DNA from: Alistipes sp.
GTDB lineage: Bacteria > Bacteroidota > Bacteroidia > Bacteroidales > Rikenellaceae
Reading direction: 5' to 3'
Length of the DNA stretch: 64,000 nt
Assembly: GCA_017936685.1 (NCBI GenBank)
Contig: JAGBFA010000008.1
Span: forward strand, 1-64,000
Shown here: positions 17,573 through 27,602 of the stretch, in pieces
Layout of the letters: every line of letters begins with the position of its first letter
Position numbering within the stretch: the first letter of the stretch is position 1
The notes under the pieces: generated by a model
Told to the model about the DNA's origin: nothing
Seen by the model: the letters and a program-made list of their open reading frames with translations, nothing else
The model's database searches: none
Translations under genes and position numbers: made by a program

Positions 17573-20041
17573 ATGAAAAGAACACTTTTTAATATAGCAT
17601 CACTGCTGCTTGCGGGAGCACTTACGCTGGTTTCGTGCAACGACGACAACGAGTTCCCGTGGGACAATACCGATAACGGCGCGACCGTGTTGGAGGCCTT
17701 CGGCCCCAAGGTCAACCGTCTGGGCGACATGACCATCATCGGCAAGAACCTGCAAAACGTGCAGGCCGTCATCTTCCCCGAGGATATCCGCGTGACGGAT
17801 ATCAACCGCACCTCGAACGAAAAGATCAGCGTCGTGGTTCCATACGAGGCTTCGGCCGGAAAACTTACGTTGGAGCTGGCCGGCGGCCGCACGCTCACCT
17901 CGAAGGCCGACATCATCTATGTGGAGACCTTCACCCCTCCCACCGTGTCGATGGGCGAGGGCAAGGAGTCGGTGCGTGCCGGCGAGGAGATCACCATCGA
18001 GGGCGACTACCTCTATAACGTGGCCACCGTATCGTTCGCCGGCAACGTCGACGTTGCCATCGACGACGAGGAGGCTGTCGTCGAGGTCGACCGCCACAAG
18101 ATCGTGGTCGTAGTGCCGAAGGCTGCGCAGAGCGGACTTATAAAGATCGCCGATGCCGAGGGTATCAACGTCTACTCTCAGAACGGCATCACGGTGCGCC
18201 AGCCTCAGATCAAATCGCTCTCTCCGTTGAAGGTCAAGGCCGGCGACAAGCTGACCGTTGCGGGCAGCGATGTCGATCTTATCGAGAGCATCACCTTTGC
18301 CGACGGCACCAAGGTATCGGACGTAGAGGTCGTCAGCGAGTCGTCGATCCGCGTCGAGGTGCCTGCCACGGCTACCGACGGTGCCGTTACGGCCACCTCT
18401 TATGCCGGCGTGGAGTGCACGAGCGAGCAGGAGCTGACCCTTACGCTGCCGGCCGTTGCCAAAGTCGAGGCCGACCGCTTCAAGGCGGGCGAGACGGTGA
18501 CCGTCACCGGTACGGATCTCGATCTGGTTACCGCTCTTGCGTTCTCGTCGGTTGCCGCCGAGTTCGAGTACGATGCAGCCAAGAAAGCCATTACGGCAGT
18601 CATTCCGGCTACGGCCGCCGACGGCGTGATCACCCTCACGCTGGCCAACGCCGCCACGGTCGAGACCGAGCCGCTGACCTTCGTCAAGGCCGTCATCACG
18701 CAGGTCGCTCCGACCGATCTTATGGCCGGTTCGACGGTGACCGTCACGGGTACCGATCTGGACCTTGTGACCGGCGTTAAGATCAACGGTGCCGATCACG
18801 AGTTCTCGGCAACCGAGACTACCATCACCATCACCACGTCGAACACCTCGCAGTCGGGCAAGATCCTCCTTTCGCAGGCCAACGGCGTGAAGACGGAGTC
18901 TTCGGAGGAGCTTCACTTCACCTACGACAGCTTCGTAGTGGTGACCTCGGCTCCTCAGAGCGCGGCCATCGGCGACGAGATAACCATCACGGGTTCGAAC
19001 TTCAACATGATCGAGGCCATCTACTTCGGTGAGGCCAAGGTTACCTCTTATACCAAGCGCGAGGACGGCGAGATGTCGTTCATGATCCCCTCGACCGTCG
19101 AGACGGGCACCTATCCCATGACCTTCCATCTGACCACGGGCGAGGTGGAGACTTCGCCCCAGACCATAGAGCTGCGCGGTGCCATCGCCACGATCGTAAT
19201 CTGGGAGGGCGAGCAGAACATAGGCATCACGTGGGACTGGAATGCCGGCGTACACATCTACGACCAGTCGCTGTGGAGCAAGGTGCCCGTGGGTGCTACG
19301 CTCAACTTCGACTTCGCGTGCGATCTGTCGACCACCGAGACCTGGTATCAGCTCAAATTGCAGGCTAACGGCGCGCTGCTGCCCTCGTTCCCCGGTAACG
19401 AGTGGGGTACGGTCGACATGGCGGCCGACGACACGACCTATTCGGTGAAACTCGCTCAGGAGGACTTCGATGCCATCTGGGCAGGCGGTCTCAATGTAGT
19501 GGGTCACGCCCTGATCATCAAGAAGATCTATGTGACCTATCAGACCTCTTCGACCGATCCCGTATGCTTCACCGATCTGATGTTAGTCGACTACGAGCAG
19601 CACGGCAACCATAACGGTTCGTTCGACGGCTCGTGGGGCGGTGTGGGCGACGTGAAGACCGACGCTGAGGGCAACTCCTACATCGAGTCTTTAGATTCGC
19701 CCGGCGAGCAGTGGCTCGTCAACTGCAACCACCAGGCCGATGGCGCGCCCGGCCCGGTTGTGGAGGAGGCTTCGCTCTACGTAGTCAAGTACGACGTGAT
19801 GATTCCCGACGGAGTGTCGGGTGCCTCTAATGCGGCCATGCAGGTCGTATTGGGCGACGGCTGGAACTGGGTAGGCACGGGCTTCTTCCCCGAGACCACC
19901 GGCGGCAAGTGGATTACTGTAACCGTCGACGCTTTGCAGCTGTCGGGCGCGCTCGACTGTTCGAGCGGCACCAACGGCATCTACGGCGGTCCGTTCCCGG
20001 CAGGCATCTGCATCGACAACATGCGTCTGTCGCTTAAATAG
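17573..20041 (+). CDS. Large surface glycan-binding lipoprotein with six IPT/TIG-like repeats
   Basis: An 822-residue lipoprotein (Cys22 followed by NDD). Residues about 37-535 contain six Ig-like IPT/TIG repeats of roughly 80-90 residues, starting near 37, 118, 209, 292, 372 and 451. A beta-sandwich-like domain follows (about 536-660, WEGEQNIGITWDWN), then a C-terminal domain with aromatic clusters ending IDNMRLSLK. The last domain resembles that of the preceding protein. The array is a long stalk that would hold the binding domains away from the membrane. Repeats four and five share TVTVTGTDLDLVT exactly 80 residues apart. It is most likely the second mannan-binding protein of the locus. 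Confidence 0.82.
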   Translation: MKRTLFNIASLLLAGALTLVSCNDDNEFPWDNTDNGATVLEAFGPKVNRLGDMTIIGKNLQNVQAVIFPEDIRVTDINRTSNEKISVVVPYEASAGKLTLELAGGRTLTSKADIIYVETFTPPTVSMGEGKESVRAGEEITIEGDYLYNVATVSFAGNVDVAIDDEEAVVEVDRHKIVVVVPKAAQSGLIKIADAEGINVYSQNGITVRQPQIKSLSPLKVKAGDKLTVAGSDVDLIESITFADGTKVSDVEVVSESSIRVEVPATATDGAVTATSYAGVECTSEQELTLTLPAVAKVEADRFKAGETVTVTGTDLDLVTALAFSSVAAEFEYDAAKKAITAVIPATAADGVITLTLANAATVETEPLTFVKAVITQVAPTDLMAGSTVTVTGTDLDLVTGVKINGADHEFSATETTITITTSNTSQSGKILLSQANGVKTESSEELHFTYDSFVVVTSAPQSAAIGDEITITGSNFNMIEAIYFGEAKVTSYTKREDGEMSFMIPSTVETGTYPMTFHLTTGEVETSPQTIELRGAIATIVIWEGEQNIGITWDWNAGVHIYDQSLWSKVPVGATLNFDFACDLSTTETWYQLKLQANGALLPSFPGNEWGTVDMAADDTTYSVKLAQEDFDAIWAGGLNVVGHALIIKKIYVTYQTSSTDPVCFTDLMLVDYEQHGNHNGSFDGSWGGVGDVKTDAEGNSYIESLDSPGEQWLVNCNHQADGAPGPVVEEASLYVVKYDVMIPDGVSGASNAAMQVVLGDGWNWVGTGFFPETTGGKWITVTVDALQLSGALDCSSGTNGIYGGPFPAGICIDNMRLSLK
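18494..18772 (+). repeat. Near-identical 39-nt coding repeat, 240-nt period, in adjacent TIG domains
   Basis: Codons for TVTVTGTDLDLVT occur at 18494-18532 and again at 18734-18772. The peptide is identical, with a few synonymous differences in the DNA. The 240-nt offset equals one TIG domain, which suggests that domain five arose by duplication of domain four or that gene conversion keeps them alike. Confidence 0.75.
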
Positions 20042-20124
20042 CAGTTTGCGGGCGGGGTGCCACCTCTGTGAGGAGTGCACTCCGCACCGCGATTTTTATG
20101 GAAATGCAATAAAATCCTATCCTG

Positions 20125-21519
20125 ATGAAGATGTTTTATAAAATGTCGGCGGCGGCACTGCTCGCGGTTGTGCTGTGGGCATGCGGCGGCGACGATAATA
20201 CGGGCGATGAACCGACGACGGTTACGCCTGCCGTGGAGTCGTCTTCGATCGAATCGGGTGCGGGCAATGTGGCTCTGTCGGTAGGTTCGGTGACCGTAAC
20301 ATACGTGCGTCCTGTGGCGGAGGCCGATGCCTCGGCCGTGACGCTCACACCGGCGGCCGAACCGTTGACTGTCAAGGTTCAGAACCGAACGCTTACCGTG
20401 GAGTTCGGCGAGTTGGAGTATGAGACTGAGTACACCCTGCGCATCGGAGCCGGTGCCGTAAAGGACAAGGCTACCGGAGGCCGCAGCGAGGAGCTGACCA
20501 TACGTTTCACCACCGTGGACAAGCCCTATACTCCGCCGACCGATCCCACGCTTGCGCTCGTTACGCCCGACGCTCTGCCCGTGGCACAGCGGGTCTACGA
20601 CTATCTGTGGGACTCTTACGGCGAGCGTATCCTGTCGGGTGCCATGGCACGCGTGGCATGGAATACCGACGAAGCCGACTGGGTGGCCAAGTGGACGGGC
20701 AAGTATCCGGCCATGGCCACGTTCGACTACATACAGCTCTATGCCTCGCCGACGGATTGGATCGACTACACCGACATCTCGGCGGTGAAGCAGTGGTGGC
20801 AGCAGGGTGGTCTGGTGTCGGCATGCTGGCATTGGGTGGTGCCGACCTCGCAAGGCTCGACCGACTACACCTACGACCCGACGAAGACCTCGTTCCGGCC
20901 GAAGAACGCTTTGAAGGAAGGCACGTGGGAGAATACGCAGATGAAGGCCGATCTGTCGAAGATGGCCGACATGCTGCTGCTGTTGCAGGCCGAGGGCATA
21001 CCCGTGGTGTGGCGTCCGCTGCACGAGGCTGCCGGCAACATCTACGAATATACGGGCGGCAAGGCGTGGTTCTGGTGGGGCTACGACGGAGCCGAGGCAT
21101 ACGTGGCCTTGTGGCGCACGATGTTCGACTACTTCCGCAGCCGCGGCGTGAACAACCTTATCTGGGTGTGGACCACGCAGACCAAGGACGATGCGTTCTA
21201 TCCGGGCGACGACTACGTCGACATTGTCGGAACCGACATCTACAACAGCCTGTCGGCAAGCGATATCGCTGCCCGATATGCCGTCATCAAGGCGCGCTTC
21301 CCGCATAAGATCGTTACCCTGAGCGAGCTGGGCAACGTGGCCGACGTGGCCGATCAGTGGGAGGCCGGTGCCGAGTGGTGCTACTTCATGCCGTGGTACG
21401 ACTACGACAACGATTGGACTTCGACCTATCAGCACCAGCACGCTACGATGGCGTGGTGGCGCAGGGCGTTGGAGTCGGAGCGTGTCGTCACGCGCGACCA
21501 GCTGCCCGATTTCCGATAA
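20125..21519 (+). CDS. GH26 endo-beta-mannanase lipoprotein with N-terminal Ig-like domain (second copy)
   Basis: A 464-residue lipoprotein (Cys20 followed by GGDDNTGDE, acidic and so likely surface-exposed). Residues about 30-135 form an Ig-like (Big_5-type) domain. The GH26 catalytic domain follows, with acid/base Glu301 in [10 protein letters not shown] and nucleophile Glu401 in [15 protein letters not shown] and [12 protein letters not shown] are shared with the first GH26 gene, but overall the two are divergent, pointing to different locations or modes of attack. It probably makes the first cuts in mannan at the cell surface. An 83-nt gap follows the glycan-binding gene. Confidence 0.92.
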   Translation: MKMFYKMSAAALLAVVLWACGGDDNTGDEPTTVTPAVESSSIESGAGNVALSVGSVTVTYVRPVAEADASAVTLTPAAEPLTVKVQNRTLTVEFGELEYETEYTLRIGAGAVKDKATGGRSEELTIRFTTVDKPYTPPTDPTLALVTPDALPVAQRVYDYLWDSYGERILSGAMARVAWNTDEADWVAKWTGKYPAMATFDYIQLYASPTDWIDYTDISAVKQWWQQGGLVSACWHWVVPTSQGSTDYTYDPTKTSFRPKNALKEGTWENTQMKADLSKMADMLLLLQAEGIPVVWRPLHEAAGNIYEYTGGKAWFWWGYDGAEAYVALWRTMFDYFRSRGVNNLIWVWTTQTKDDAFYPGDDYVDIVGTDIYNSLSASDIAARYAVIKARFPHKIVTLSELGNVADVADQWEAGAEWCYFMPWYDYDNDWTSTYQHQHATMAWWRRALESERVVTRDQLPDFR

Positions 21520-21563
21520 GAGAACAGAGAGATATTAATTCAACATATTACCTTAATATTACG

Positions 21564-22727
21564 ATGAAGAGATTTGAAGAAAAGGTCGGGCTGCTGAGAA
21601 AGAGCCATGAGGAGTTGATTGCCCGTCCCAATCCCAGAGTCGAGGAGTCGAACGGAGTGTTTTGGCGTTATCGCTATCCGGTGCTGACGGCGGCGCATAC
21701 GCCGCTGGAATGGCGTTACGACCTTTCGCAGCAGAGCAATCCGCTGCTGATGGAGCGCATCGGCATCAATGCCGTGTTCAACGCCGGTGCCATAAAGCTC
21801 GACGGCCGCTACCTGATGGTGGCGCGCGTGGAGGGTGTCGACCGCAAGTCGTTCTTCGCCGTGGCCGAGAGTGCCAACGGCATCGACGGCTGGCGTTTCT
21901 GGGACTATCCCGTAACGCTGCCCGAGTGGGGCGAACCTGCCACCAATGTCTACGACATGCGTCTGACGCGTCACGAGGACGGCTGGATCTACGGCGTGTT
22001 CTGCGTCGAGCGCAAAGACCATACGGCCGAGTCAGACCTGTCGGCCGCCACTGCCTCGGCGGGCATAGTGCGCACGCACGATCTTCTGACGTGGGAGCGT
22101 CTGCCCGATCTTCGCAGCGGCAGCCAGCAGCGCAACGTGGTGCTGCACCCCGAGTTCGTCGACGGCAAATATGCCTTTTATACGCGTCCGGCCGACGGTT
22201 TCATCGACACGGGCAGCGGCGGCGGCATAGGCTGGGCATTGGTCGACGATATCGCCGATGCCGAGATCCGCGACGAGAAGATAATCAACGTGCGCCGCTA
22301 TCACACCATCAAGGAGACCAAGAACGGCGAGGGTCCTCACCCCATAAAGACCCCGCGCGGCTGGCTGCATCTGGCTCACGGCGTGAGAAACTGCGCATGG
22401 GGTCTGCGCTACGTGCTCTACATGTATATGACCGCATTGGACGACCCCTCGCGCGTGATAGCCGAGCCGGGCGGATACTTCCTCGCCCCGCAGGGCGACG
22501 AGTTCGTGGGCGACGTGGGCAACGTGGTCTTCTCCAACGGCTGGATCGCCGATGACGACGGTCGCGTGCTGATCTACTACGCTTCGAGCGATACGCGCAT
22601 GCATGTGGCCGAATCCTCTGTCGAGCGGCTTGTCGACTACTGCCTCTCGACGCCCGAGGACGGTCTGACCACGGGAGCTTCCGTTAGCCGGATAGTGGCT
22701 CTGATCGATAAAAACCGAGGATTGTGA
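21564..22727 (+). CDS. GH130 4-O-beta-D-mannosyl-D-glucose phosphorylase
   Basis: A 387-residue cytoplasmic enzyme without signal peptide. It splits mannosyl-beta-1,4-glucose with phosphate into alpha-mannose-1-phosphate and glucose, the last step of the pathway first worked out in Bacteroides fragilis. Asp131 in [14 protein letters not shown] is in the position of the known GH130 proton donor; [15 protein letters not shown] and LHLAHGVRN belong to the phosphate and sugar sites. The ATG at 21564 starts the family N-terminus; the open frame upstream is a shadow of the GH26 end. Its TGA overlaps the next ATG by one base. Confidence 0.93.
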   Translation: MKRFEEKVGLLRKSHEELIARPNPRVEESNGVFWRYRYPVLTAAHTPLEWRYDLSQQSNPLLMERIGINAVFNAGAIKLDGRYLMVARVEGVDRKSFFAVAESANGIDGWRFWDYPVTLPEWGEPATNVYDMRLTRHEDGWIYGVFCVERKDHTAESDLSAATASAGIVRTHDLLTWERLPDLRSGSQQRNVVLHPEFVDGKYAFYTRPADGFIDTGSGGGIGWALVDDIADAEIRDEKIINVRRYHTIKETKNGEGPHPIKTPRGWLHLAHGVRNCAWGLRYVLYMYMTALDDPSRVIAEPGGYFLAPQGDEFVGDVGNVVFSNGWIADDDGRVLIYYASSDTRMHVAESSVERLVDYCLSTPEDGLTTGASVSRIVALIDKNRGL

Positions 22728-24178
22728 TGGCACGGCTGAGCGAAAAAATAGGCTACGGCTTCGGCGACTTGTCGTCGTCGATGTTCTGGAAGATCTTTAC
22801 ATACTATTTACCGTTCTTCTACTCCAACGTGTTCGGACTTACGCTTCAAGATGCGGCGTTGCTGCTGCTCGTTACCAAGCTGTGGGACGCGGTGTCGGAT
22901 CCGCTGATGGGCATTCTGGCCGACCGCACCTCCACGCGCTGGGGCAAGTACCGCCCCTATCTGCTGTGGGTGGCGTTGCCGTTCGCCGTGGCGGGCGTGC
23001 TGACATTCACCACGCCGGCGTTCGGCTACACGGGTAAATTAGTGTGGGCCTACTGCACCTATATCCTCATGATGACCGTCTACACGGCCATCAACGTGCC
23101 CTACGGGGCCATGCTCGGCGTGATGAGTGCCGACCAGAAGGAGCGCAACGTATTCTCGTCGTACCGCATGTTCTTCGCCTACGGCGGCAGCTTCGTGGCC
23201 GTGGCCATGTTCGAACCGCTGTGCCGTATGTTCGGCAACGATGCCGCAACGGCCTCGGAGGGCGGAATGAACCTGCCTGCCGATGCGTCGGCATGGCAGT
23301 CGGCGATGATCGTCATTGCCGTGCTGTGTCTGGTGTTCTTCCTGCTCTGCTTCCTGCTCACGCGCGAACGCGTTAAGGTCGATGCCGCCGATGCCGCCGT
23401 CGAGTCGGAGGCCAGCGTGGGGCGCGACGTGAAGGCGTTGCTGCGCAACGCACCGTGGTGGATATTGTTGGGCGTGTCGATCTGTGTGCTGATATTCAAC
23501 TCTATACGCGGCGGTGCCGCGGCATACTACTTCGCCGACTATGTCGACGGCGACACCTTCATGGGGCAGATCTTCGGTCACAGCATCATGCTTTCGTGTG
23601 CCGTGTTCCTCTCGGTGGGCGAGATATGCAACATGTTGGGCGTGGTGCTCGCCGTGCCGCTGGCCAAGCGCATAGGCAAGAAGAACGCCTACATAGCCGC
23701 CATACTCGTGGCGGGCGTGTTCACGGCGATGTTCTACCTGCTGTCGGGCAGCGGAGCGGTCAACTACTGGCTGATGCTGGCCTTGCAGGCCATAATATCG
23801 GTGGGTGCGGGTGTCACGCTGCCGCTGGTGTGGAGCATGTTCGCCGATGTGGCCGACTACTCCGAGCATAAGAACGGCCACAGCTCCGTGGGTCTGATCT
23901 TCTCGTCGTCGTCGATGGCGCAGAAGTTCGGCGGTGCGTTCGGCTCGTCGTTCGTGCTGTGGCTGCTGGCCGCCTACGGCTATGTCATACCCGAGGGCGA
24001 CGCTATCGTCTTGCAGAGCGAGAGTGCCGTCGAGGGCTTGCGCTCGCTGATGAGCTGGATACCGGCTCTGGCCTGCCTGTCGGGTGCACTGGTGATGCTG
24101 CTCTATCCTCTGAGCGACAGCCGCATGACCGAGATACAGTCGGAACTGAAACTAAAACGCGGCGGAGATGTTCGATAA
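22727..24178 (+). CDS. MFS (GPH family) sugar:cation symporter for manno-oligosaccharides
   Basis: A 483-residue inner-membrane protein with about twelve hydrophobic segments. The N-terminus KIGYGFGDLSSSMFWK and the SDPLMGILADRTSTRWGKYRP block (residues 52-72) are typical of glycoside-pentoside-hexuronide cation symporters. WSMFADVADYSE in the second half is another family motif. It is expected to bring mannobiose from the periplasm to the cytoplasm, where the adjacent epimerase and phosphorylase act. The ATG at 22727 overlaps the GH130 stop, and the 3' end overlaps the epimerase gene by 11 nt, so the three are translationally linked. Confidence 0.92.
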   Translation: MARLSEKIGYGFGDLSSSMFWKIFTYYLPFFYSNVFGLTLQDAALLLLVTKLWDAVSDPLMGILADRTSTRWGKYRPYLLWVALPFAVAGVLTFTTPAFGYTGKLVWAYCTYILMMTVYTAINVPYGAMLGVMSADQKERNVFSSYRMFFAYGGSFVAVAMFEPLCRMFGNDAATASEGGMNLPADASAWQSAMIVIAVLCLVFFLLCFLLTRERVKVDAADAAVESEASVGRDVKALLRNAPWWILLGVSICVLIFNSIRGGAAAYYFADYVDGDTFMGQIFGHSIMLSCAVFLSVGEICNMLGVVLAVPLAKRIGKKNAYIAAILVAGVFTAMFYLLSGSGAVNYWLMLALQAIISVGAGVTLPLVWSMFADVADYSEHKNGHSSVGLIFSSSSMAQKFGGAFGSSFVLWLLAAYGYVIPEGDAIVLQSESAVEGLRSLMSWIPALACLSGALVMLLYPLSDSRMTEIQSELKLKRGGDVR

Positions 24179-25346
24179 GAGGGCTTTGCAGGCGGAGATG
24201 CTCTCCGTCTTGCAGGATAACATACTCGCGTTCTGGCTCGACAAGATGGTCGACACCGAGCGCGGCGGCTTCTACGGCCGCATGACCCCCGACGGGCGCA
24301 TCGAGGCCGATGCCCCCAAGGGTGCCATACTCAACGCCCGCATATTGTGGGCCTTCTCAGCGGCATATCGCGCGACGGGTCGCGAGGATTACCTCGCGGC
24401 CGCGACGCGCGCCAAGCGTTACCTCGTCGACCGCTTCTACGATCACGAGCATGGCGGCGTCTACTGGTCGCTCACGGCCGACGGCGCGCCACTCGATACG
24501 AAAAAGCAGTTCTACGCATTGGGATTTGCCATCTACGGCCTTAGCGAGTATGTGCGCGCTACGGGCGACGAGGAGGCCTTGCACTATGCCGTAGCTCTCT
24601 ACGACGACATCGAGCAGCACAGCCGCGACCGCCGTTTCGGCGGCTACATCGAGGCTCTCACGCGCGACTGGCAGCCTATCGACGACATGCGTCTGTCGGC
24701 CAAGGACCGCAATGACCGCAAGTCGATGAACACCCATCTGCACATCATCGAGCCGTACACCAATCTGCTGCGCGTATGGCGCAACGACGAACTGTTGGAG
24801 AGCGTGTGCGGCCTGCTCGACATCTTCGAGAAGCATATCATCGACCCCGAGACCTTCCACCTCCGACTCTTCTTCGACGACGAGTGGCACTCCACCTCCG
24901 ATATGATCTCCTACGGTCACGACATCGAGGCCTCGTGGCTGCTGCACGAGACGGCTTTGGTCATTGGCGACCCCGCCCTTATCGAGCACTTCGGCACTCT
25001 TGCGCGCCGCATAGCCGACGCTGCGGCCGAGGGTTTGCAGCCCGACGGCAGCATGATCTACGAGTACGACGCCCCCGCCGCACACCGCGACACCGACCGC
25101 CACTGGTGGGTCGAGGCCGAGTGCGTCGTGGGTTACTTCAACCTCTGGGAGCACTTCGGCGACTCACTCTCCCTCGAACGCTCCCTTGCAGCTTGGAGTT
25201 ACATAAAAGACCATCTTATCGACCGCTCCGGCGGCGAGTGGTGGTGGAGCGTCGACGATAATGGCAACATCAATCGCCGCGACGACAAGGCGGGATTTTG
25301 GAAGTGTCCGTATCATAATTCGCGTATGTGTTTGTTCTTTTTGTGA
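24168..25346 (+). CDS. Mannobiose/cellobiose 2-epimerase (AGE family)
   Basis: A 392-residue (alpha/alpha)6-barrel enzyme of the N-acylglucosamine 2-epimerase family. It converts the reducing-end mannose of mannobiose to glucose, making the substrate of the GH130 phosphorylase. His190 and His192 (KSMNTHLHIIEPY), His251 (SYGHDIEASWL) and His383 (KCPYHNSRMC) align with the catalytic and binding histidines of cellobiose 2-epimerases; the 132-residue spacing between the last two matches characterised members. It has no signal peptide, so it is cytoplasmic. It is the last gene of the operon; a 122-bp palindromic element starts 6 nt after its stop. Confidence 0.93.
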   Translation: MFDKRALQAEMLSVLQDNILAFWLDKMVDTERGGFYGRMTPDGRIEADAPKGAILNARILWAFSAAYRATGREDYLAAATRAKRYLVDRFYDHEHGGVYWSLTADGAPLDTKKQFYALGFAIYGLSEYVRATGDEEALHYAVALYDDIEQHSRDRRFGGYIEALTRDWQPIDDMRLSAKDRNDRKSMNTHLHIIEPYTNLLRVWRNDELLESVCGLLDIFEKHIIDPETFHLRLFFDDEWHSTSDMISYGHDIEASWLLHETALVIGDPALIEHFGTLARRIADAAAEGLQPDGSMIYEYDAPAAHRDTDRHWWVEAECVVGYFNLWEHFGDSLSLERSLAAWSYIKDHLIDRSGGEWWWSVDDNGNINRRDDKAGFWKCPYHNSRMCLFFL

Positions 25347-25352
25347 AAATAC

Positions 25353-25475
25353 TTTTTCGTGAAAAGACGTCATTTCCTGCGCCTCGTTCAAATCCGCAAA
25401 TGGGCAGTACGGTCAGTACAGCCCATCTGCGGATTTTTCACGTGCGGCTTGTAACTAACGCCTTTTGACGAAAAA
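25353..25475 (+). repeat. 122-bp-family palindromic element, copy A
   Basis: It begins TTTTTCGTGAAAAG and ends CTTTTGACGAAAAA, which are 14-bp terminal inverted repeats with one mismatch. The centre is a strong hairpin: ATCCGCA..TGGGC-A-GTAC, loop ggtca, then GTAC-A-GCCCA..TGCGGAT. It starts 6 nt after the epimerase stop codon in the sense direction, so it probably forms the 3' end of the mannan-operon transcript. Confidence 0.85.
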
Positions 25476-25511
25476 GTAGCGCATAGTTCTTTGGAGACTA
25501 TTTCCATTGCG

Positions 25512-25730
25512 CTGTCATTCTGAGGAGCGATTGAAAATCGCGACGTGAGAATCTCTGTTTTGGTGGGCAGGCGCATTTCGCACGGCGAGACTCCCACGGT
25601 CGGGCATACGCCCTCCCTCGGAGTGACAGCAAAGTGTCATTTCGAGCGCAAGCGAGAAATCTGTGCGTGACATGCCCGCTGTCCTGTCATTCTTGGCGTC
25701 GGTTCGCCTCGCTCAGAATGACGAAATTAC
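25512..25730. repeat. Cluster of ~40-bp covarying hairpin repeats after the mannan operon
   Basis: Four small hairpins fill the space between copy A and sppA. Forward: 25512-25555 (stem ATTCT/AGAAT, inner GCGATT/AATCGC). Reverse: 25587-25629 (stem ACTCC/GGAGT, inner GGGC/GCCC). Forward: 25635-25662 (stem ATTTC/GAAAT). A fourth lies near 25690-25730, with ATTCT/AGAAT flanks. No coding region was seen in 25347-25757. Confidence 0.75.
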
Positions 25731-25757
25731 ACCTTCGTTGCAGGGGATCTTTCTGCT

Positions 25758-27572
25758 CTATCGCTGCATGAACTCGATGCGTTGAGGCATCAGGGTCTGT
25801 ATGCCGTTGTCGGTGGCGATGAAGGGGTGTTCCTCGATGAGCTGTCTTAGAGCGGCGAACTGCGACTGCGACAGTCGTCCGAAGCCGCCCGAAGAGATCA
25901 TTTGCGAGGTAAGCATATTGACGAGCATCTCCAACTGCGAGGGCGGTGTGCGGAACTCGTAGATGGTGAAGTCGTCGGCTATGCCGGCCTTGTCGGCCGC
26001 CACGGCTATGGCCTCCGACAGACCTCCGTTGGCATCGGCAAGACCTATATCCACTGCATCGCGGCCGCTGTACACCCTGCCGCCGGCAAGCTCCAATACC
26101 TTGTCTAACGGGAGGTTGCGTCCGTCGGCCACCAGACGTGTGAAGGTGTCGTAGACATTATCCACGCCCTTGGTTATGGCGGCGCGCTGCGTGGCGTTCA
26201 GCTCGTGCAGCATACTCATGTCGGCGGCGGGATTGGTCGCCACACCGTCGAACGTGATGCCCAACTTCGAGGAGAGGGCATTGCCTATGTTGAACATGAT
26301 GCCGTAGACACCGATCGAGCCTGTGACTGTCAGCCGGTCGGCCATAATGACATCGGCCGGTGCCGAGATGTAGTATCCTCCGCTGGCGGCGTAGGCTCCC
26401 ATCGACACCACGACGGGCTTGCTGTCGCGCAGCAGCTCCATTTCGCGCCATACCACGTCGGAGGCTAAGGCCGAGCCGCCGGGCGAGTTGACGCGCAGCA
26501 CCACGGCCTTGGTCTGATCGTCGAGGCGTGCGGTGCGCAGCTTGTCGGCCAGCGTGGTGCCGAACACGTAGTCGTCGGCCTCCATGTCGCCGTCGACGAT
26601 CTGTCCGTCGGCATATATGACCGTTATGACGTTGCGGCTCGCGCTGCCGCCTACGGCCAGCGTCGAGAGATATGTGCCCAGCGAGATCTTGTTGTGCACG
26701 CCGTCGCTGCCGGCTGCTACGCCCAGACAGTCGTAGACCACCTCCATCTCGTCTTCGTAGATCATGTCGTCGATGAATCCTAACCGCACGGCATCGGCTG
26801 GCATCACTGCTGCGAGTTTGTCGGCCGCGTCGTTAAGCTCGGCCGCGGTAAGCTCGCGCGAGAAAGCCACGTCGTCGACGATCGTGCTCCACAGCGATTC
26901 GGCCAGAGCCTTGTTCTGCGCGCGGTTCTCGTCGGACATACGGGTCATGACGTATGGCTCCACAGCACTCTTGTAGCGGCATGCCGTGGGACGGAACACC
27001 TCGGCGCGGATATTCAGCCTGTCCATCAGATTGCGGAAGAAGGGGACGGTGATCGAGAGTCCGCGCCACTCCAATTCGCCCTGCGGCTCGATATAGACGG
27101 CATCGGCCACCGAAGCCAAGTAGTATTCGCCCTGCGTGTAGGAGTCGTTGTAGGCCACGACGAACTTGCCCGAGAGCTTGAACCGGTCGATGGCGGCACG
27201 CAGCTCTTCGAGCACGGCGGCCGATACGGTGCCCGAGCCGGAGGGATTGATGCAGATGCCGGCTATGCGGTCGTCTCCGGCGGCATACTCTATCGCCCCG
27301 AGGGCTTCGAGCAGCGTGATGGGCGCAGAGAAACTCATCGTCTGTGCATCGAAGGTTCCCAGAGCCGATATGCGCGGCGAATCCACGATGTCTTCGGCCA
27401 GATCGATGACCAGCACCGAGTTGCGCTCGACTTTGAGCGGCTCCACATCGAAGGCCGACATGACGGAGATGCCGATGCAGAGCCATACGATGGCCGATAT
27501 GACCATGCCTGCCACAACGGCGGTCATGGCTGGCCAAAAGATCTTCGAAAATTTTATGTTATTGGTATCCAT
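25758..27572 (-). CDS. sppA: Signal peptide peptidase SppA (67K type)
   Basis: A 604-residue inner-membrane protease with one N-terminal transmembrane helix (about 14-38) and two tandem S49 domains, as in the long enterobacterial form. The dyad is visible: Lys201 in CRYKSAVEPY in the first half and Ser397 in GAYAASGGYYIS in the second. LRVNSPGG and GSIGVYG are family motifs. It degrades leftover signal peptides and may process lipoproteins, which matters here given the number of secreted enzymes. It lies 30 nt downstream of polA on the same strand and may be co-transcribed. Confidence 0.95.
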   Translation of the reverse strand: MDTNNIKFSKIFWPAMTAVVAGMVISAIVWLCIGISVMSAFDVEPLKVERNSVLVIDLAEDIVDSPRISALGTFDAQTMSFSAPITLLEALGAIEYAAGDDRIAGICINPSGSGTVSAAVLEELRAAIDRFKLSGKFVVAYNDSYTQGEYYLASVADAVYIEPQGELEWRGLSITVPFFRNLMDRLNIRAEVFRPTACRYKSAVEPYVMTRMSDENRAQNKALAESLWSTIVDDVAFSRELTAAELNDAADKLAAVMPADAVRLGFIDDMIYEDEMEVVYDCLGVAAGSDGVHNKISLGTYLSTLAVGGSASRNVITVIYADGQIVDGDMEADDYVFGTTLADKLRTARLDDQTKAVVLRVNSPGGSALASDVVWREMELLRDSKPVVVSMGAYAASGGYYISAPADVIMADRLTVTGSIGVYGIMFNIGNALSSKLGITFDGVATNPAADMSMLHELNATQRAAITKGVDNVYDTFTRLVADGRNLPLDKVLELAGGRVYSGRDAVDIGLADANGGLSEAIAVAADKAGIADDFTIYEFRTPPSQLEMLVNMLTSQMISSGGFGRLSQSQFAALRQLIEEHPFIATDNGIQTLMPQRIEFMQR

Positions 27573-27602
27573 ATTGTTATATTGTAATTAAAACTCTGTT
27601 CA

